Below the pieces are notes generated by a model. The model worked only from the letters and a program-made list of their open reading frames with translations, was not told the origin of the DNA and made no database searches. Source: an uncultured Oscillospiraceae bacterium (GTDB lineage: Bacteria; Bacillota; Clostridia; Oscillospirales; Acutalibacteraceae). Taken from it: a stretch of DNA of 14,685 bases. The stretch's first letter is position 1. The number at the start of each line of letters is the position of its first letter. The stretch is from assembly GCA_905200265.1 (NCBI GenBank), contig CAJKJS010000009.1:1-14685 (forward strand). Reading direction: 5' to 3'. Positions 1 through 6,117 of the stretch are shown one piece after another. The position numbers were made by a program, and so were the translations under genes.

Positions 1-75
1 GGTGTACGAGCCTTCCTTTTGTTCGTCCCGGCGCTGAAGCACCGTTTCATACAGGGCGCGAAATGTATCGTTCAT
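1..75 (-). CDS. hisE: Phosphoribosyl-ATP pyrophosphatase HisE, 5' part only (cut by window edge)
   Basis: Translating the minus strand from the ATG at 75-73 gives 25 residues that run open to the window edge. They begin MNDTFRALYETVLQRR and end with EGSYT, matching the HisE N-terminus (a helix followed by a PEGSYT-like motif). HisE converts phosphoribosyl-ATP to phosphoribosyl-AMP, the second step of histidine synthesis, in the cytosol. The start is supported by AAGGAG at about 92-87, which overlaps the stop codon of hisAI 17 bases upstream, so the two genes are probably translationally coupled. In many bacteria HisE is fused behind HisI as HisIE. Here it is a separate protein, and HisI is fused to HisA instead. 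Identity is fairly secure from the motif and position, but most of the protein lies outside the window. Confidence 0.85.
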   Translation of the reverse strand, partial: MNDTFRALYETVLQRRDEQKEGSYT

Positions 76-92
76 GGGTTTTCGGACTCCTT

Positions 93-1169
93 TTATCCGT
101 TTTTCCAGATCTGCTTAAAGAAACAACTATGGGCGCCGGTATGGCAAGCCGGGCCCGTTTGGACCACTTTCACCAATAGCGTATCGTCGTCGCAGTCGGC
201 GGTGATGGATACGACTTTTTGCACATGGCCTGATGTGGCGCCTTTGTTCCACAGTTCCTGCCGGCTGCGGCTGTAAAACCAGGTGTAGCCCGTTTCCAGC
301 GTTTTACGCAGGGACTGCCGGTTCATGTACGCCAGCATCAGCACATCGCCGGTGCCGGCTTCCTGCACGACCGCCGGGATGAGTTCGCTTTTCTGGAAAT
401 ATAGGTCGATGGTGTCTTCGATCATTTCGGGGTTATTTTTGTCAATGCCGGAAATAAGCTGGCTGGCACGCACAGCGGCTTTCAGGCTTAACGACCCGGA
501 ATAAATACTCTTGCCGCAGATGGCGCCGTATAGCTGCAATGCGTTGAGGTCGAGAATATCTTTTAAATTGCTCACACCGCCACTAGCGATGATATTACAG
601 GACACTTCCCGGTTAATGCGGTCAAGCATATCGAGGTTCGGCCCGTTCATGGTGCCATCTTTGCTGATATCGGTAAAAATAATGTACCGCACGCCGATCT
701 GTTCCATTTCCCTAGCTAGATCCAGGTAATCGACATCGCTAACTTGTAACCAGCCTTCGGCAGCCACTTTGCCGCCCTTAGCGTCAATGCCCACGGCAAT
801 GCGCTTGCCGTACTTTTTCACGGCTTCCCGCACAAAGGCCGGGTCTTTGAGCGCTACCGAACCAAGAATAATCCGGGACACGCCTTTTTCAAGATAATAT
901 TCCACCGTCTGCATATCCCGAATGCCGCCACCCAGTTCCACTTTCATGTTCACCTGGCGCAGCACATCAAAAATGCAGCTATCATTCACAGGGCGCCCAA
1001 ATTTTGCGCCGTCCAAATCCACCATGTGCAGCCAGTGCGCGCCCTCGCTTTCAAAATAGGAGGCCGCTTTCACCGGGCTTTCGGCCACTTTCTGTGCCGT
1101 GGCATAGTCGCCCTGCATCAGCCGCACACAACTGCCGTCATGCAGGTCGATTGCGGGTAAAATAATCAT
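93..1169 (-). CDS. hisA-hisI: Fused HisA-HisI: ProFAR isomerase + phosphoribosyl-AMP cyclohydrolase
   Basis: This 358-residue protein contains two complete histidine enzymes. Residues 1-240 are a HisA (beta/alpha)8 barrel: MIILPAIDL start with Asp8, phosphate-binding GGGIRD at 80-85, the second catalytic Asp129 in GIDAKGG, TDISKDGT at 166-173, ASGGVS at 195-200 and GKSIY at 219-223. After a short linker (about 241-252), residues 253-352 are HisI: LMLAYMN at 277-283, WFYSRSR at 297-303, LWNKGATSGH at 306-315, DCDDD at 325-329 and GPACHTG at 339-345. Cys326, Cys342 and Cys349 are the expected zinc ligands. HisI opens phosphoribosyl-AMP to ProFAR, and HisA isomerises ProFAR to PRFAR, so the fusion carries consecutive steps in reverse order along the chain. 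The start follows GGAAGG at 1186-1181. hisF, which normally lies between hisA and hisI, is absent, as is hisH. The HisA signature is clear, and this is not HisF. Confidence 0.93.
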   Translation of the reverse strand: MIILPAIDLHDGSCVRLMQGDYATAQKVAESPVKAASYFESEGAHWLHMVDLDGAKFGRPVNDSCIFDVLRQVNMKVELGGGIRDMQTVEYYLEKGVSRIILGSVALKDPAFVREAVKKYGKRIAVGIDAKGGKVAAEGWLQVSDVDYLDLAREMEQIGVRYIIFTDISKDGTMNGPNLDMLDRINREVSCNIIASGGVSNLKDILDLNALQLYGAICGKSIYSGSLSLKAAVRASQLISGIDKNNPEMIEDTIDLYFQKSELIPAVVQEAGTGDVLMLAYMNRQSLRKTLETGYTWFYSRSRQELWNKGATSGHVQKVVSITADCDDDTLLVKVVQTGPACHTGAHSCFFKQIWKNG

Positions 1170-1180
1170 ACATCTGTCAT

Positions 1181-1242
1181 CCTTCCGTGGCGGTTCATTT
1201 CAACTTGCTTGTTCTTTCTGTACCCAATCGCTTATCCGCCAC
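1181..1242 (-). other. Inverted repeat in the hisB-hisAI leader ending at the hisAI ribosome binding site
   Basis: GTGGCGG at 1187-1193 and CCGCCAC at 1236-1242 are exact 7-base complements 42 bases apart. In the minus-strand transcript the downstream arm directly abuts GGAAGG (1186-1181), the apparent Shine-Dalgarno of hisAI. Pairing would bring a GC-rich stem next to that site and could affect initiation. A 7-base repeat in a gap this size can arise by chance, so this is tentative. The remainder of the 83-base gap shows no coding potential and no remnant of hisH that I can recognise. Confidence 0.3.
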
Positions 1243-1246
1243 CCTT

Positions 1247-1275
1247 ATTGTATCACAAAACGCCCTTTGTGGAAA
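1247..1275 (-). promoter_or_regulatory. Candidate internal promoter for hisAI-hisE
   Basis: On the minus strand, TTTCCA (1275-1270, four of six matches to the -35 consensus) is followed after exactly 17 bases by TACAAT (1252-1247, five of six matches). A TG dinucleotide one base before the -10 box makes it an extended -10. The -35 lies in the last codons of hisB and the -10 directly follows its stop, so transcription would begin near 1240, inside the one real gap of the his operon. It could let hisAI and hisE be expressed apart from hisZGDCB. This is judged by eye only. Confidence 0.4.
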
Positions 1276-1840
1276 GTACCCCTTCCCCACCATCCAGCTG
1301 CACCGCCAGGCGCAGGGCGTGGGCCGCCGCTTTAAAGAGCCCTTCGATCATGTGATGGGTGTTCGCCCCATACAGCACTTTCAGGTGCAGGGTAATACCG
1401 GCGTTCATGGCGAATGCGCGGAAAAACTCGACGGCGAGGCAGCTATCGAAATCCCCGACTTTTTCCTGGGGGAATGTATCGTCAAACACCAAAAATGGCC
1501 GGCCGCTGACATCCACGCTGGCAAAGCACAAACTTTCGTCCATGGGCACAAAGAAGCTGCCGAACCGGGCAATGCCGCTTTTATCCCCTAGGGCCCGCCC
1601 AAATGCCTGGCCCAGCACAATGCCGGTATCTTCTACCGTATGATGCCCGTCCACCAGCAAATCGCCTTCGGCCCGAATGGACAGCCCGAAGCCACCGTGA
1701 ACCGAAAAAGCCGTGAGCATGTGGTCAAAAAAGCCGATGCCCGTCATCACGTCGGTTTCGCCGCCATCCAGACACAGGGAAAGGGAAATATCCGTTTCTT
1801 TCGTGGTGCGGGTTACTTCCGCACAGCGCACAGGATTCAT
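1253..1840 (-). CDS. hisB: Imidazoleglycerol-phosphate dehydratase (monofunctional HisB)
   Basis: This 195-residue protein matches monofunctional HisB in length and motifs: FFDHML at 37-42, GHHTVEDTGIVLGQA at 65-79, FFRAFAMNAG at 139-148, THHMIEGLFKA at 161-171 and the C-terminal STKGVL. The paired histidines and glutamates of the HHxxE motifs bind the two manganese ions. The enzyme dehydrates imidazole glycerol phosphate to imidazole acetol phosphate. No N-terminal phosphatase domain is present, so histidinol-phosphate phosphatase must be encoded elsewhere. The start overlaps the hisC stop as ATGA, and AAGGAGG lies about 7 bases upstream, so translation is probably coupled. Its substrate is made by HisH-HisF, whose genes are missing from this operon immediately after hisB. 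Confidence 0.96.
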   Translation of the reverse strand: MNPVRCAEVTRTTKETDISLSLCLDGGETDVMTGIGFFDHMLTAFSVHGGFGLSIRAEGDLLVDGHHTVEDTGIVLGQAFGRALGDKSGIARFGSFFVPMDESLCFASVDVSGRPFLVFDDTFPQEKVGDFDSCLAVEFFRAFAMNAGITLHLKVLYGANTHHMIEGLFKAAAHALRLAVQLDGGEGVLSTKGVL

Positions 1841-2916
1841 GCCTGCTCCTCCTTCCCGATTCCCGCATCCAGCAGTTCTTGCAGTGCCGCGGTAACCGCC
1901 TTATTTTCCTCCTCACTGCCCGCCGTAATGCGCAAATATCCGGGGAACCGCCGCACGGCGATGCCCTTTTGCAGCATTCCGCGATGCAGGGCATCGTCCG
2001 CCCCGGTACGGATGAACACAAAGTTACAGCAGGTGTCGTACACCTTTTCGAGCACCGGGTACGATTCTGCCAAACGGCACAGGGCCTTGTGCAGGGCGCG
2101 GGTCGATGCTTTGATGGTTTCGATGGCAGCTGCTTCTGCTTCCCGGCGGGACAGCAGCACCGTCCCGGCTGCCTGGGTAAAGCTATTGAGGTTATACGGC
2201 GATTTTACCGCCCTCACAGCCCGTACCAGGCGCTCCGGTCCTACGACAAATCCCAGTCGCAGTGCCGCACCGCCAAACGCTTTGCTGCACGTGCGCAAAA
2301 TGAGCAGGTTATCATATTCGTTCACTTCTTTTAGCATGGATTCGTTCCAAAAATCCATATAGGCTTCGTCCAGCACGACGAGCGTTTCGGGCACAGCCCG
2401 CAAGAGACGGCGCACATCTTCTTTTTTTAGCCCCTGGCCCGTGGGGTTACACGGGTTCGAAAACACGATCATTCGGGCGTTTTCCCGTTTCGCCGCTTCC
2501 ATCACCGCATCGGTGGGAAACTGAAGACTGTCGTCTTTTTGTACCACGACATTTTTGCCACCAGCTAAGTGGGCATAAAAACCGTACATGGAAAAATCGG
2601 GCATAGCGGTAATCACCGCATCCCCGGGCTGCAAAAACGCGTTCATCAAAATGCTGATGAGTTCGTCGCTGCCGTTGCCCCCGGCCACACACGCCGGGTC
2701 CACCCCGTAATACGTCCCAAACGCCGCGCATACATCCGTCGCCAGCGGGTCCGGATACCGGCGGTAATCGAGGGACGAAGCGATCTTCCCCAGTTCCTGC
2801 CGCACGTCATCGGGCAGGGGCAAAAACGATTCGTTTGCATCCAGCCGTACGGAAAAGGAACCGGTGATCGGATCATAGGGAGTCAGATCCCGGATTTTTT
2901 CATTGAGTTCGAACAT
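1837..2916 (-). CDS. hisC: Histidinol-phosphate aminotransferase
   Basis: This is a 359-residue fold-type I PLP aminotransferase of the HisC family. Visible landmarks are LDANES at 25-30, GGNGSDELI at 79-87, SNPCNPTG at 153-160 (cofactor-contacting Asn157), LDEAYMDF at 182-189 (Asp183 and Tyr186), SKAFG at 211-215 with the Schiff-base Lys212, RLGF at 220-223, and the substrate-carboxylate region RRFPGYLRIT at 322-331. It moves an amino group from glutamate to imidazole acetol phosphate, giving histidinol phosphate. The ATG shares one base with the hisD stop (TGATG), and AAGGAGGAGG lies just upstream, so coupling is likely. Related HisC enzymes sometimes also act on aromatic amino acids. The position inside the his operon makes histidine synthesis the expected role. 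Confidence 0.96.
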   Translation of the reverse strand: MFELNEKIRDLTPYDPITGSFSVRLDANESFLPLPDDVRQELGKIASSLDYRRYPDPLATDVCAAFGTYYGVDPACVAGGNGSDELISILMNAFLQPGDAVITAMPDFSMYGFYAHLAGGKNVVVQKDDSLQFPTDAVMEAAKRENARMIVFSNPCNPTGQGLKKEDVRRLLRAVPETLVVLDEAYMDFWNESMLKEVNEYDNLLILRTCSKAFGGAALRLGFVVGPERLVRAVRAVKSPYNLNSFTQAAGTVLLSRREAEAAAIETIKASTRALHKALCRLAESYPVLEKVYDTCCNFVFIRTGADDALHRGMLQKGIAVRRFPGYLRITAGSEEENKAVTAALQELLDAGIGKEEQA

Positions 2917-4214
2917 CAGTCCTCCTCCTTTTGGCGTACGATAATGGAATTCGCGTGGGCCGTCAACCCTTCGGCGTTGGCAAGTGTGACGATTTCATCG
3001 GCATCCCGCAACAGCGCTTCTTTGGTGTAGGCGATAAAGCTGGATTTTTTCACAAAGCTGTCCACCGACAGGGGCGAGAAGAACCGTGCCGTACCCGATG
3101 TGGGCAACACGTGGTTGGGCCCGGCAAAATAGTCGCCCAAGGGTTCCGGGGAATAGTGCCCAAGGAACACCGACCCGGCGTTATCCAATTTGCCGATATA
3201 CGTCATGGGTTCCCGGCAGCACACTTCCAGGTGTTCGGGGGCAAGTAAATTGGCAAACGCCACAGCTTCGTCCATGGTGTCGCACACGATGGTAGCGCCA
3301 TACGTTTGTAGGCTTTCTTCGATAATCGCCCGGCGGGACAGGGTTTGCACCTGCAAAGCCAGTTCCTGTTCCGTCTGCTTTGCGACCTTTTCGCTGGTAG
3401 TAATCAAAATGGCGGACGCTAACCGGTCATGTTCCGCCTGGCTCATCAGGTCAGCGGCCAAAAACCGGGGGTTAGCGGAATCGTCAGCCACAATCAAAAT
3501 TTCGCTGGGACCGGCGATCATGTCGATATCCACCGTACCGTACAGCAGCTTTTTCGCCGTGGCCACAAAGATATTGCCCGGGCCCACGATTTTATCCACC
3601 CGCGGTACGGTTTCGGTGCCATAAGCCAGGGCGGCCACGGCCTGAGCCCCGCCCATCAGGAACACCCGGTCCACCCCGGCCACCGCGGCCGCCGCCATAA
3701 TGGCGGGGTTCGGGCGGCCGTCCTTACCGGGGGGCGTAACCATGATGATTTCTCCCACCCCGGCCACGTGGGCGGGAATGGCATTCATCAAAACGGAACT
3801 GGGATACGCTGCGGTGCCGCCGGGTACATAAATGCCCACCCGGTGCAGCCCCCGCACCCGCTGGCCCATGACCGTTCCGTCTTCCCGCGTGGTGAGCCAG
3901 CTTTGCTGCTTTTGCCGTTCGTGGAAATCCCGGATATTACGGGCGGCGTCTTGCAGCGCCTGCCGGAATTTGGGATCACAGCTTTGCAGGCAGTCTTCCA
4001 GCTCTTTTCTGGAAACTTCCGTTTGTTCCGGCGCGCGACCGTCGAATTTTTCGGTGTAGGCGCGCACGGCGCTGTCGCCGTTTTCCCGCACATTCTGCAA
4101 AATCTCCGCGACAGTTTGTTCCACCCGGCGGTCTTTTTCATCACCGCGCTTTTTCAGTTGATCGACAAACGCCCGGCGTTCTTCCCCGCTGCCGGTAATC
4201 AGTTGCATCAGCAT
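2916..4214 (-). CDS. hisD: Histidinol dehydrogenase
   Basis: At 432 residues this is the usual length for HisD, the NAD-dependent zinc enzyme that oxidises histidinol to histidine in two steps. Expected zinc ligands are present: Gln259 and His262 in SQAEHD, Asp361 in GDYFAGPNHVLPT, and His420 in EGLTAHANS. The catalytic Glu327-His328 pair lies in APEHLE. Other family landmarks are YVPGGTAAYPSS at 129-140 and VGPGN at 210-214. The ATG at 4214 is preferred over the Met two codons later because GGAAGGAG ends about 10 bases upstream of it. The gene overlaps the end of hisG by 7 bases. No key residue is missing, so the last step of the pathway should be functional. Confidence 0.97.
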   Translation of the reverse strand: MLMQLITGSGEERRAFVDQLKKRGDEKDRRVEQTVAEILQNVRENGDSAVRAYTEKFDGRAPEQTEVSRKELEDCLQSCDPKFRQALQDAARNIRDFHERQKQQSWLTTREDGTVMGQRVRGLHRVGIYVPGGTAAYPSSVLMNAIPAHVAGVGEIIMVTPPGKDGRPNPAIMAAAAVAGVDRVFLMGGAQAVAALAYGTETVPRVDKIVGPGNIFVATAKKLLYGTVDIDMIAGPSEILIVADDSANPRFLAADLMSQAEHDRLASAILITTSEKVAKQTEQELALQVQTLSRRAIIEESLQTYGATIVCDTMDEAVAFANLLAPEHLEVCCREPMTYIGKLDNAGSVFLGHYSPEPLGDYFAGPNHVLPTSGTARFFSPLSVDSFVKKSSFIAYTKEALLRDADEIVTLANAEGLTAHANSIIVRQKEED

Positions 4215-4843
4215 GTCTTTTTCGCTCCTTCCAGACGGGCCACCAGTTCTTCGATCTGCTTTTTGCGCAGCTTCATGCTGGCCGTATTCACAATCAGCCG
4301 GGCCGACAGATCGGCCACCGTCTCTTTGACTTCCAGTCCGTTTTCTTTTAACGTGGTGCCGGTTTCGACAATATCCACAATACCGTCAGCAAGCCCTAGT
4401 AGCGGCGCCAGTTCCACGCTGCCTTCAATGCGGATGACCCGCACATCCATTTGCTTATTTTCAAAAAACGCCCGGGTGACATTAGGATACTTGGAGGCAA
4501 TCACTTTTTCCCGGTACCCGGCGTAAAAGTCCACACCTTTGGGCCCTGCCAGGGCAAACCGGCACCGGCCAAAGCCCAAATCCATCACTTCAAAAAACCG
4601 GGTGCCGTGTTCCATGATGGTATCTTTCCCCACCACGCCCAGGTCGCACACGCCGTTTTCTACATAGGTAATCACGTCGGCCGCTTTACTCAGCACCACT
4701 TCCATGCTGCCGTCGCCTACGGGCAGAATCAGCCGCCGCCCTTTTTCGTGCACCTGGGTGCAATCGATGCCCGCTTTTTCCAGCAGGGCCACCGTATCTT
4801 TTTCCAGCCGCCCTTTCGTCAGGGCCATGCGCAGCGGTCTCAT
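4208..4843 (-). CDS. hisG: ATP phosphoribosyltransferase, short-form catalytic subunit
   Basis: This 211-residue protein is short-form HisG, lacking the C-terminal regulatory domain of long HisG. It begins with LRMALTKGRL. It carries DLGVVGKDTI at 67-76 and the PRPP-binding loop ADGIVDIVETGTTL at 152-165. It condenses ATP with PRPP to phosphoribosyl-ATP, the first committed and feedback-regulated step. Short HisG works only in complex with HisZ, and hisZ lies immediately upstream with an ATGA overlap, which fits co-production of the two subunits. GGGAGGT about 7 bases before the ATG supports this start. The Lys-rich C-terminal tail is unremarkable. Confidence 0.96.
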   Translation of the reverse strand: MRPLRMALTKGRLEKDTVALLEKAGIDCTQVHEKGRRLILPVGDGSMEVVLSKAADVITYVENGVCDLGVVGKDTIMEHGTRFFEVMDLGFGRCRFALAGPKGVDFYAGYREKVIASKYPNVTRAFFENKQMDVRVIRIEGSVELAPLLGLADGIVDIVETGTTLKENGLEVKETVADLSARLIVNTASMKLRKKQIEELVARLEGAKKTC

Positions 4844-6030
4844 ACTTCCACCTCCCGGACTTGTTCGCCCACGATAGCCAACCGGTGAATCCCGCTACAA
4901 CACGCGTAGTCCTTCGCCTGCTCCATGGTTTCGCACACGGCGTATTCACAAACAACGCCCTTCTCCTGCCTATCTTGCATATACAAAAGCGCTTTGGTTT
5001 CCTGTCCTTTTTCTCCAAATACCAACAGCTGCGGCGCCGGGCACACCATGCCCTGTTCGCGCATCAGACTGCGGGCTACGGCGTCGATTTTTAAGGCAAA
5101 ACCCACGGCGGGCATGGGCTGGTCGAACCAATCGAGCAAACTGTCGTACCGCCCGCCGGACAGCACGGCTTCCCCTTCCCCGGGGATATACGCCGAAAAC
5201 ACCACACCGGTGTAATAATCATTGCGCTGTACTAGCCCTAAGTCGAACATCACATGATCCGAAAGTCCCAGGTCGCACAGCTTTTCATACAGATTTTGCA
5301 AGTACGAAAGGGGTTCTGACGCCCGGCTTTCACCGCACAGCTCCCGCGCCTCATGTAGCACATCCGGTCCGCCAAACAGCCGCGGTAGTTTTTGCAAGGC
5401 CCGCACGGCGGGGGTATTCGGGATTTCATCCAGCATGGCGGACAGGGCCGCATAGTTTTTCGCCTCAATGGCCCGGCGGATAGCTTCCCGTTCTTCGTCA
5501 TCCACGGGCAGTTCCTCCGATAATCCCTGGAAAATGCCGGCGTGGCCCAGTTCAATGCGGTAACCGGGCACCATATCCTGCAAAATGCAGGAAGCAAGGA
5601 ACAGCGCTTCCAAATCGGCTTTCAGCCCTCCGGCACCCAACAGTTCCATGCCGCATTGCAGCTGTTCATCGTCCCGCCCAGCTAAACCGGGATTATTGCG
5701 GTACACCATTTCGTCGTACCACAGCCGCAGCGGACGGGGCAGCGCCTGCAAGCGGGTAGCGGCCAGCCGCGCAATAGGCAGCGTGCAGTCGGGCCGCATG
5801 ACCAGCAGGCGGCCTTTATTATCGGTCATTTTATAAAGGTCTTCCTGGGCAAAGCCGGTGTGCGAAGGGTCGAATAGGTCGTAAAATTCCACGCCTGGGG
5901 TCACCACTTCCCGGTATCCGCTGCGGCGCAGCCGGGACGCAGCCTTTTCCCGCAGGGTACGGCGCAGGGTGCATTCCTCCAGCAAAATATCTTTCATGCC
6001 TTCGGGGGTGATCATACGGTTATGTTTCAT
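4840..6030 (-). CDS. hisZ: ATP phosphoribosyltransferase regulatory subunit HisZ
   Basis: This 396-residue protein is a histidyl-tRNA synthetase paralogue. It has TPEGMKDIL at 8-16, a motif-2-like VMRPDCTLPIARL at 77-89, the HisA-type loop region LVQRNDYYTGVVF at 266-278 and the motif-3-like SGGRYDSLL at 291-299. It opens the his operon directly before short-form hisG, which identifies it as HisZ rather than HisRS. The C-terminal region after about residue 330 is too short for a full anticodon-binding domain. HisZ makes the hetero-octameric HisG complex active and supplies the histidine feedback site. The start at 6030 has an unusual layout: AAAGGAAAGG lies some 15 to 24 bases upstream, and UCCUU directly precedes the AUG. 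A Met at codon 6 is a weaker alternative start. Confidence 0.94.
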   Translation of the reverse strand: MKHNRMITPEGMKDILLEECTLRRTLREKAASRLRRSGYREVVTPGVEFYDLFDPSHTGFAQEDLYKMTDNKGRLLVMRPDCTLPIARLAATRLQALPRPLRLWYDEMVYRNNPGLAGRDDEQLQCGMELLGAGGLKADLEALFLASCILQDMVPGYRIELGHAGIFQGLSEELPVDDEEREAIRRAIEAKNYAALSAMLDEIPNTPAVRALQKLPRLFGGPDVLHEARELCGESRASEPLSYLQNLYEKLCDLGLSDHVMFDLGLVQRNDYYTGVVFSAYIPGEGEAVLSGGRYDSLLDWFDQPMPAVGFALKIDAVARSLMREQGMVCPAPQLLVFGEKGQETKALLYMQDRQEKGVVCEYAVCETMEQAKDYACCSGIHRLAIVGEQVREVEV

Positions 6031-6054
6031 AAGGAGCGGATTCTGCCTTTCCTT
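6031..6054 (-). promoter_or_regulatory. hisZ ribosome binding region with a possible self-sequestering stem
   Basis: In the transcript, AAGGA (6054-6050) is the best Shine-Dalgarno candidate for hisZ. Its exact complement UCCUU (6035-6031) lies directly before the AUG, so the two could pair and hide the site. The spacing from AAGGA to the AUG is about 19 bases, and about 15 from the following AAAGG, both longer than the 5 to 12 bases seen for hisB and hisG here. The stem is only 5 bases, so its effect is uncertain. Confidence 0.3.
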
Positions 6055-6062
6055 TTCATTTT

Positions 6063-6074
6063 ACGCTTTAGCGT
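6063..6074 (-). repeat. 12-base palindrome at the predicted hisZ transcription start
   Basis: ACGCTTTAGCGT has 5-base arms around a two-base centre and overlaps the last two bases of the neighbouring GTGGTA dyad. It starts about where transcription from the upstream promoter should begin. It could be a second operator half-site cluster or a small 5' hairpin in the mRNA. No T-run follows on the minus strand, so it does not look like a terminator. Confidence 0.4.
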
Positions 6075-6090
6075 GGTAACATAATACCAC
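6073..6090 (-). promoter_or_regulatory. Operator-like dyad over the -10 box of the his promoter
   Basis: GTGGTA (6073-6078) and TACCAC (6085-6090) form exact 6-base arms around a 6-base centre. The dyad spans the whole -10 box (6086-6081) and reaches the expected start site. That placement is what a repressor blocking RNA polymerase would use. The sequence does not match any operator I can name with confidence. A TrpR-family HisR regulator is a family-level possibility in Bacillota, but nothing here proves it. Confidence 0.5.
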
Positions 6091-6109
6091 ACTGATACTT
6101 TCGTGTCAA
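6081..6109 (-). promoter_or_regulatory. Sigma-70-type promoter of the hisZGDCB operon
   Basis: On the minus strand, TTGACA (6109-6104, perfect -35) is followed after exactly 17 bases by TATTAT (6086-6081, five of six matches to TATAAT). The -35 begins 9 bases after the polC stop codon, and transcription should start near 6074, giving a leader of about 45 bases before hisZ. No terminator separates polC from this promoter, so some read-through from polC is possible. This is the strongest promoter seen in the window. Confidence 0.8.
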
Positions 6110-6117
6110 CGCCTATT

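Noticed and set aside
19..276. Plus-strand open frame at the left edge, which might have been a gene opposite hisE/hisI
   Set aside because: The minus strand here encodes the HisI C-terminus with its zinc cysteines and the HisE N-terminus. The plus-strand product has no family resemblance.
1..735. Possibility that the barrel domain of the fusion is HisF, so that hisA is the missing gene
   Set aside because: The N-terminus MIILPAIDL with DGSCVRL is HisA-type. HisF would start with an IPCLDV-like motif.
1640..2362. Plus-strand open frame (240 codons) opposite hisB and hisC
   Set aside because: It lies wholly antisense to two complete his genes with intact active sites, so it is a shadow frame.
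3429..4526. Long plus-strand open frame (365 codons) opposite hisD and hisG
   Set aside because: It is a mirror of well-conserved hisD and hisG. Its composition is low-complexity His/Gly/Arg and no domain was seen.
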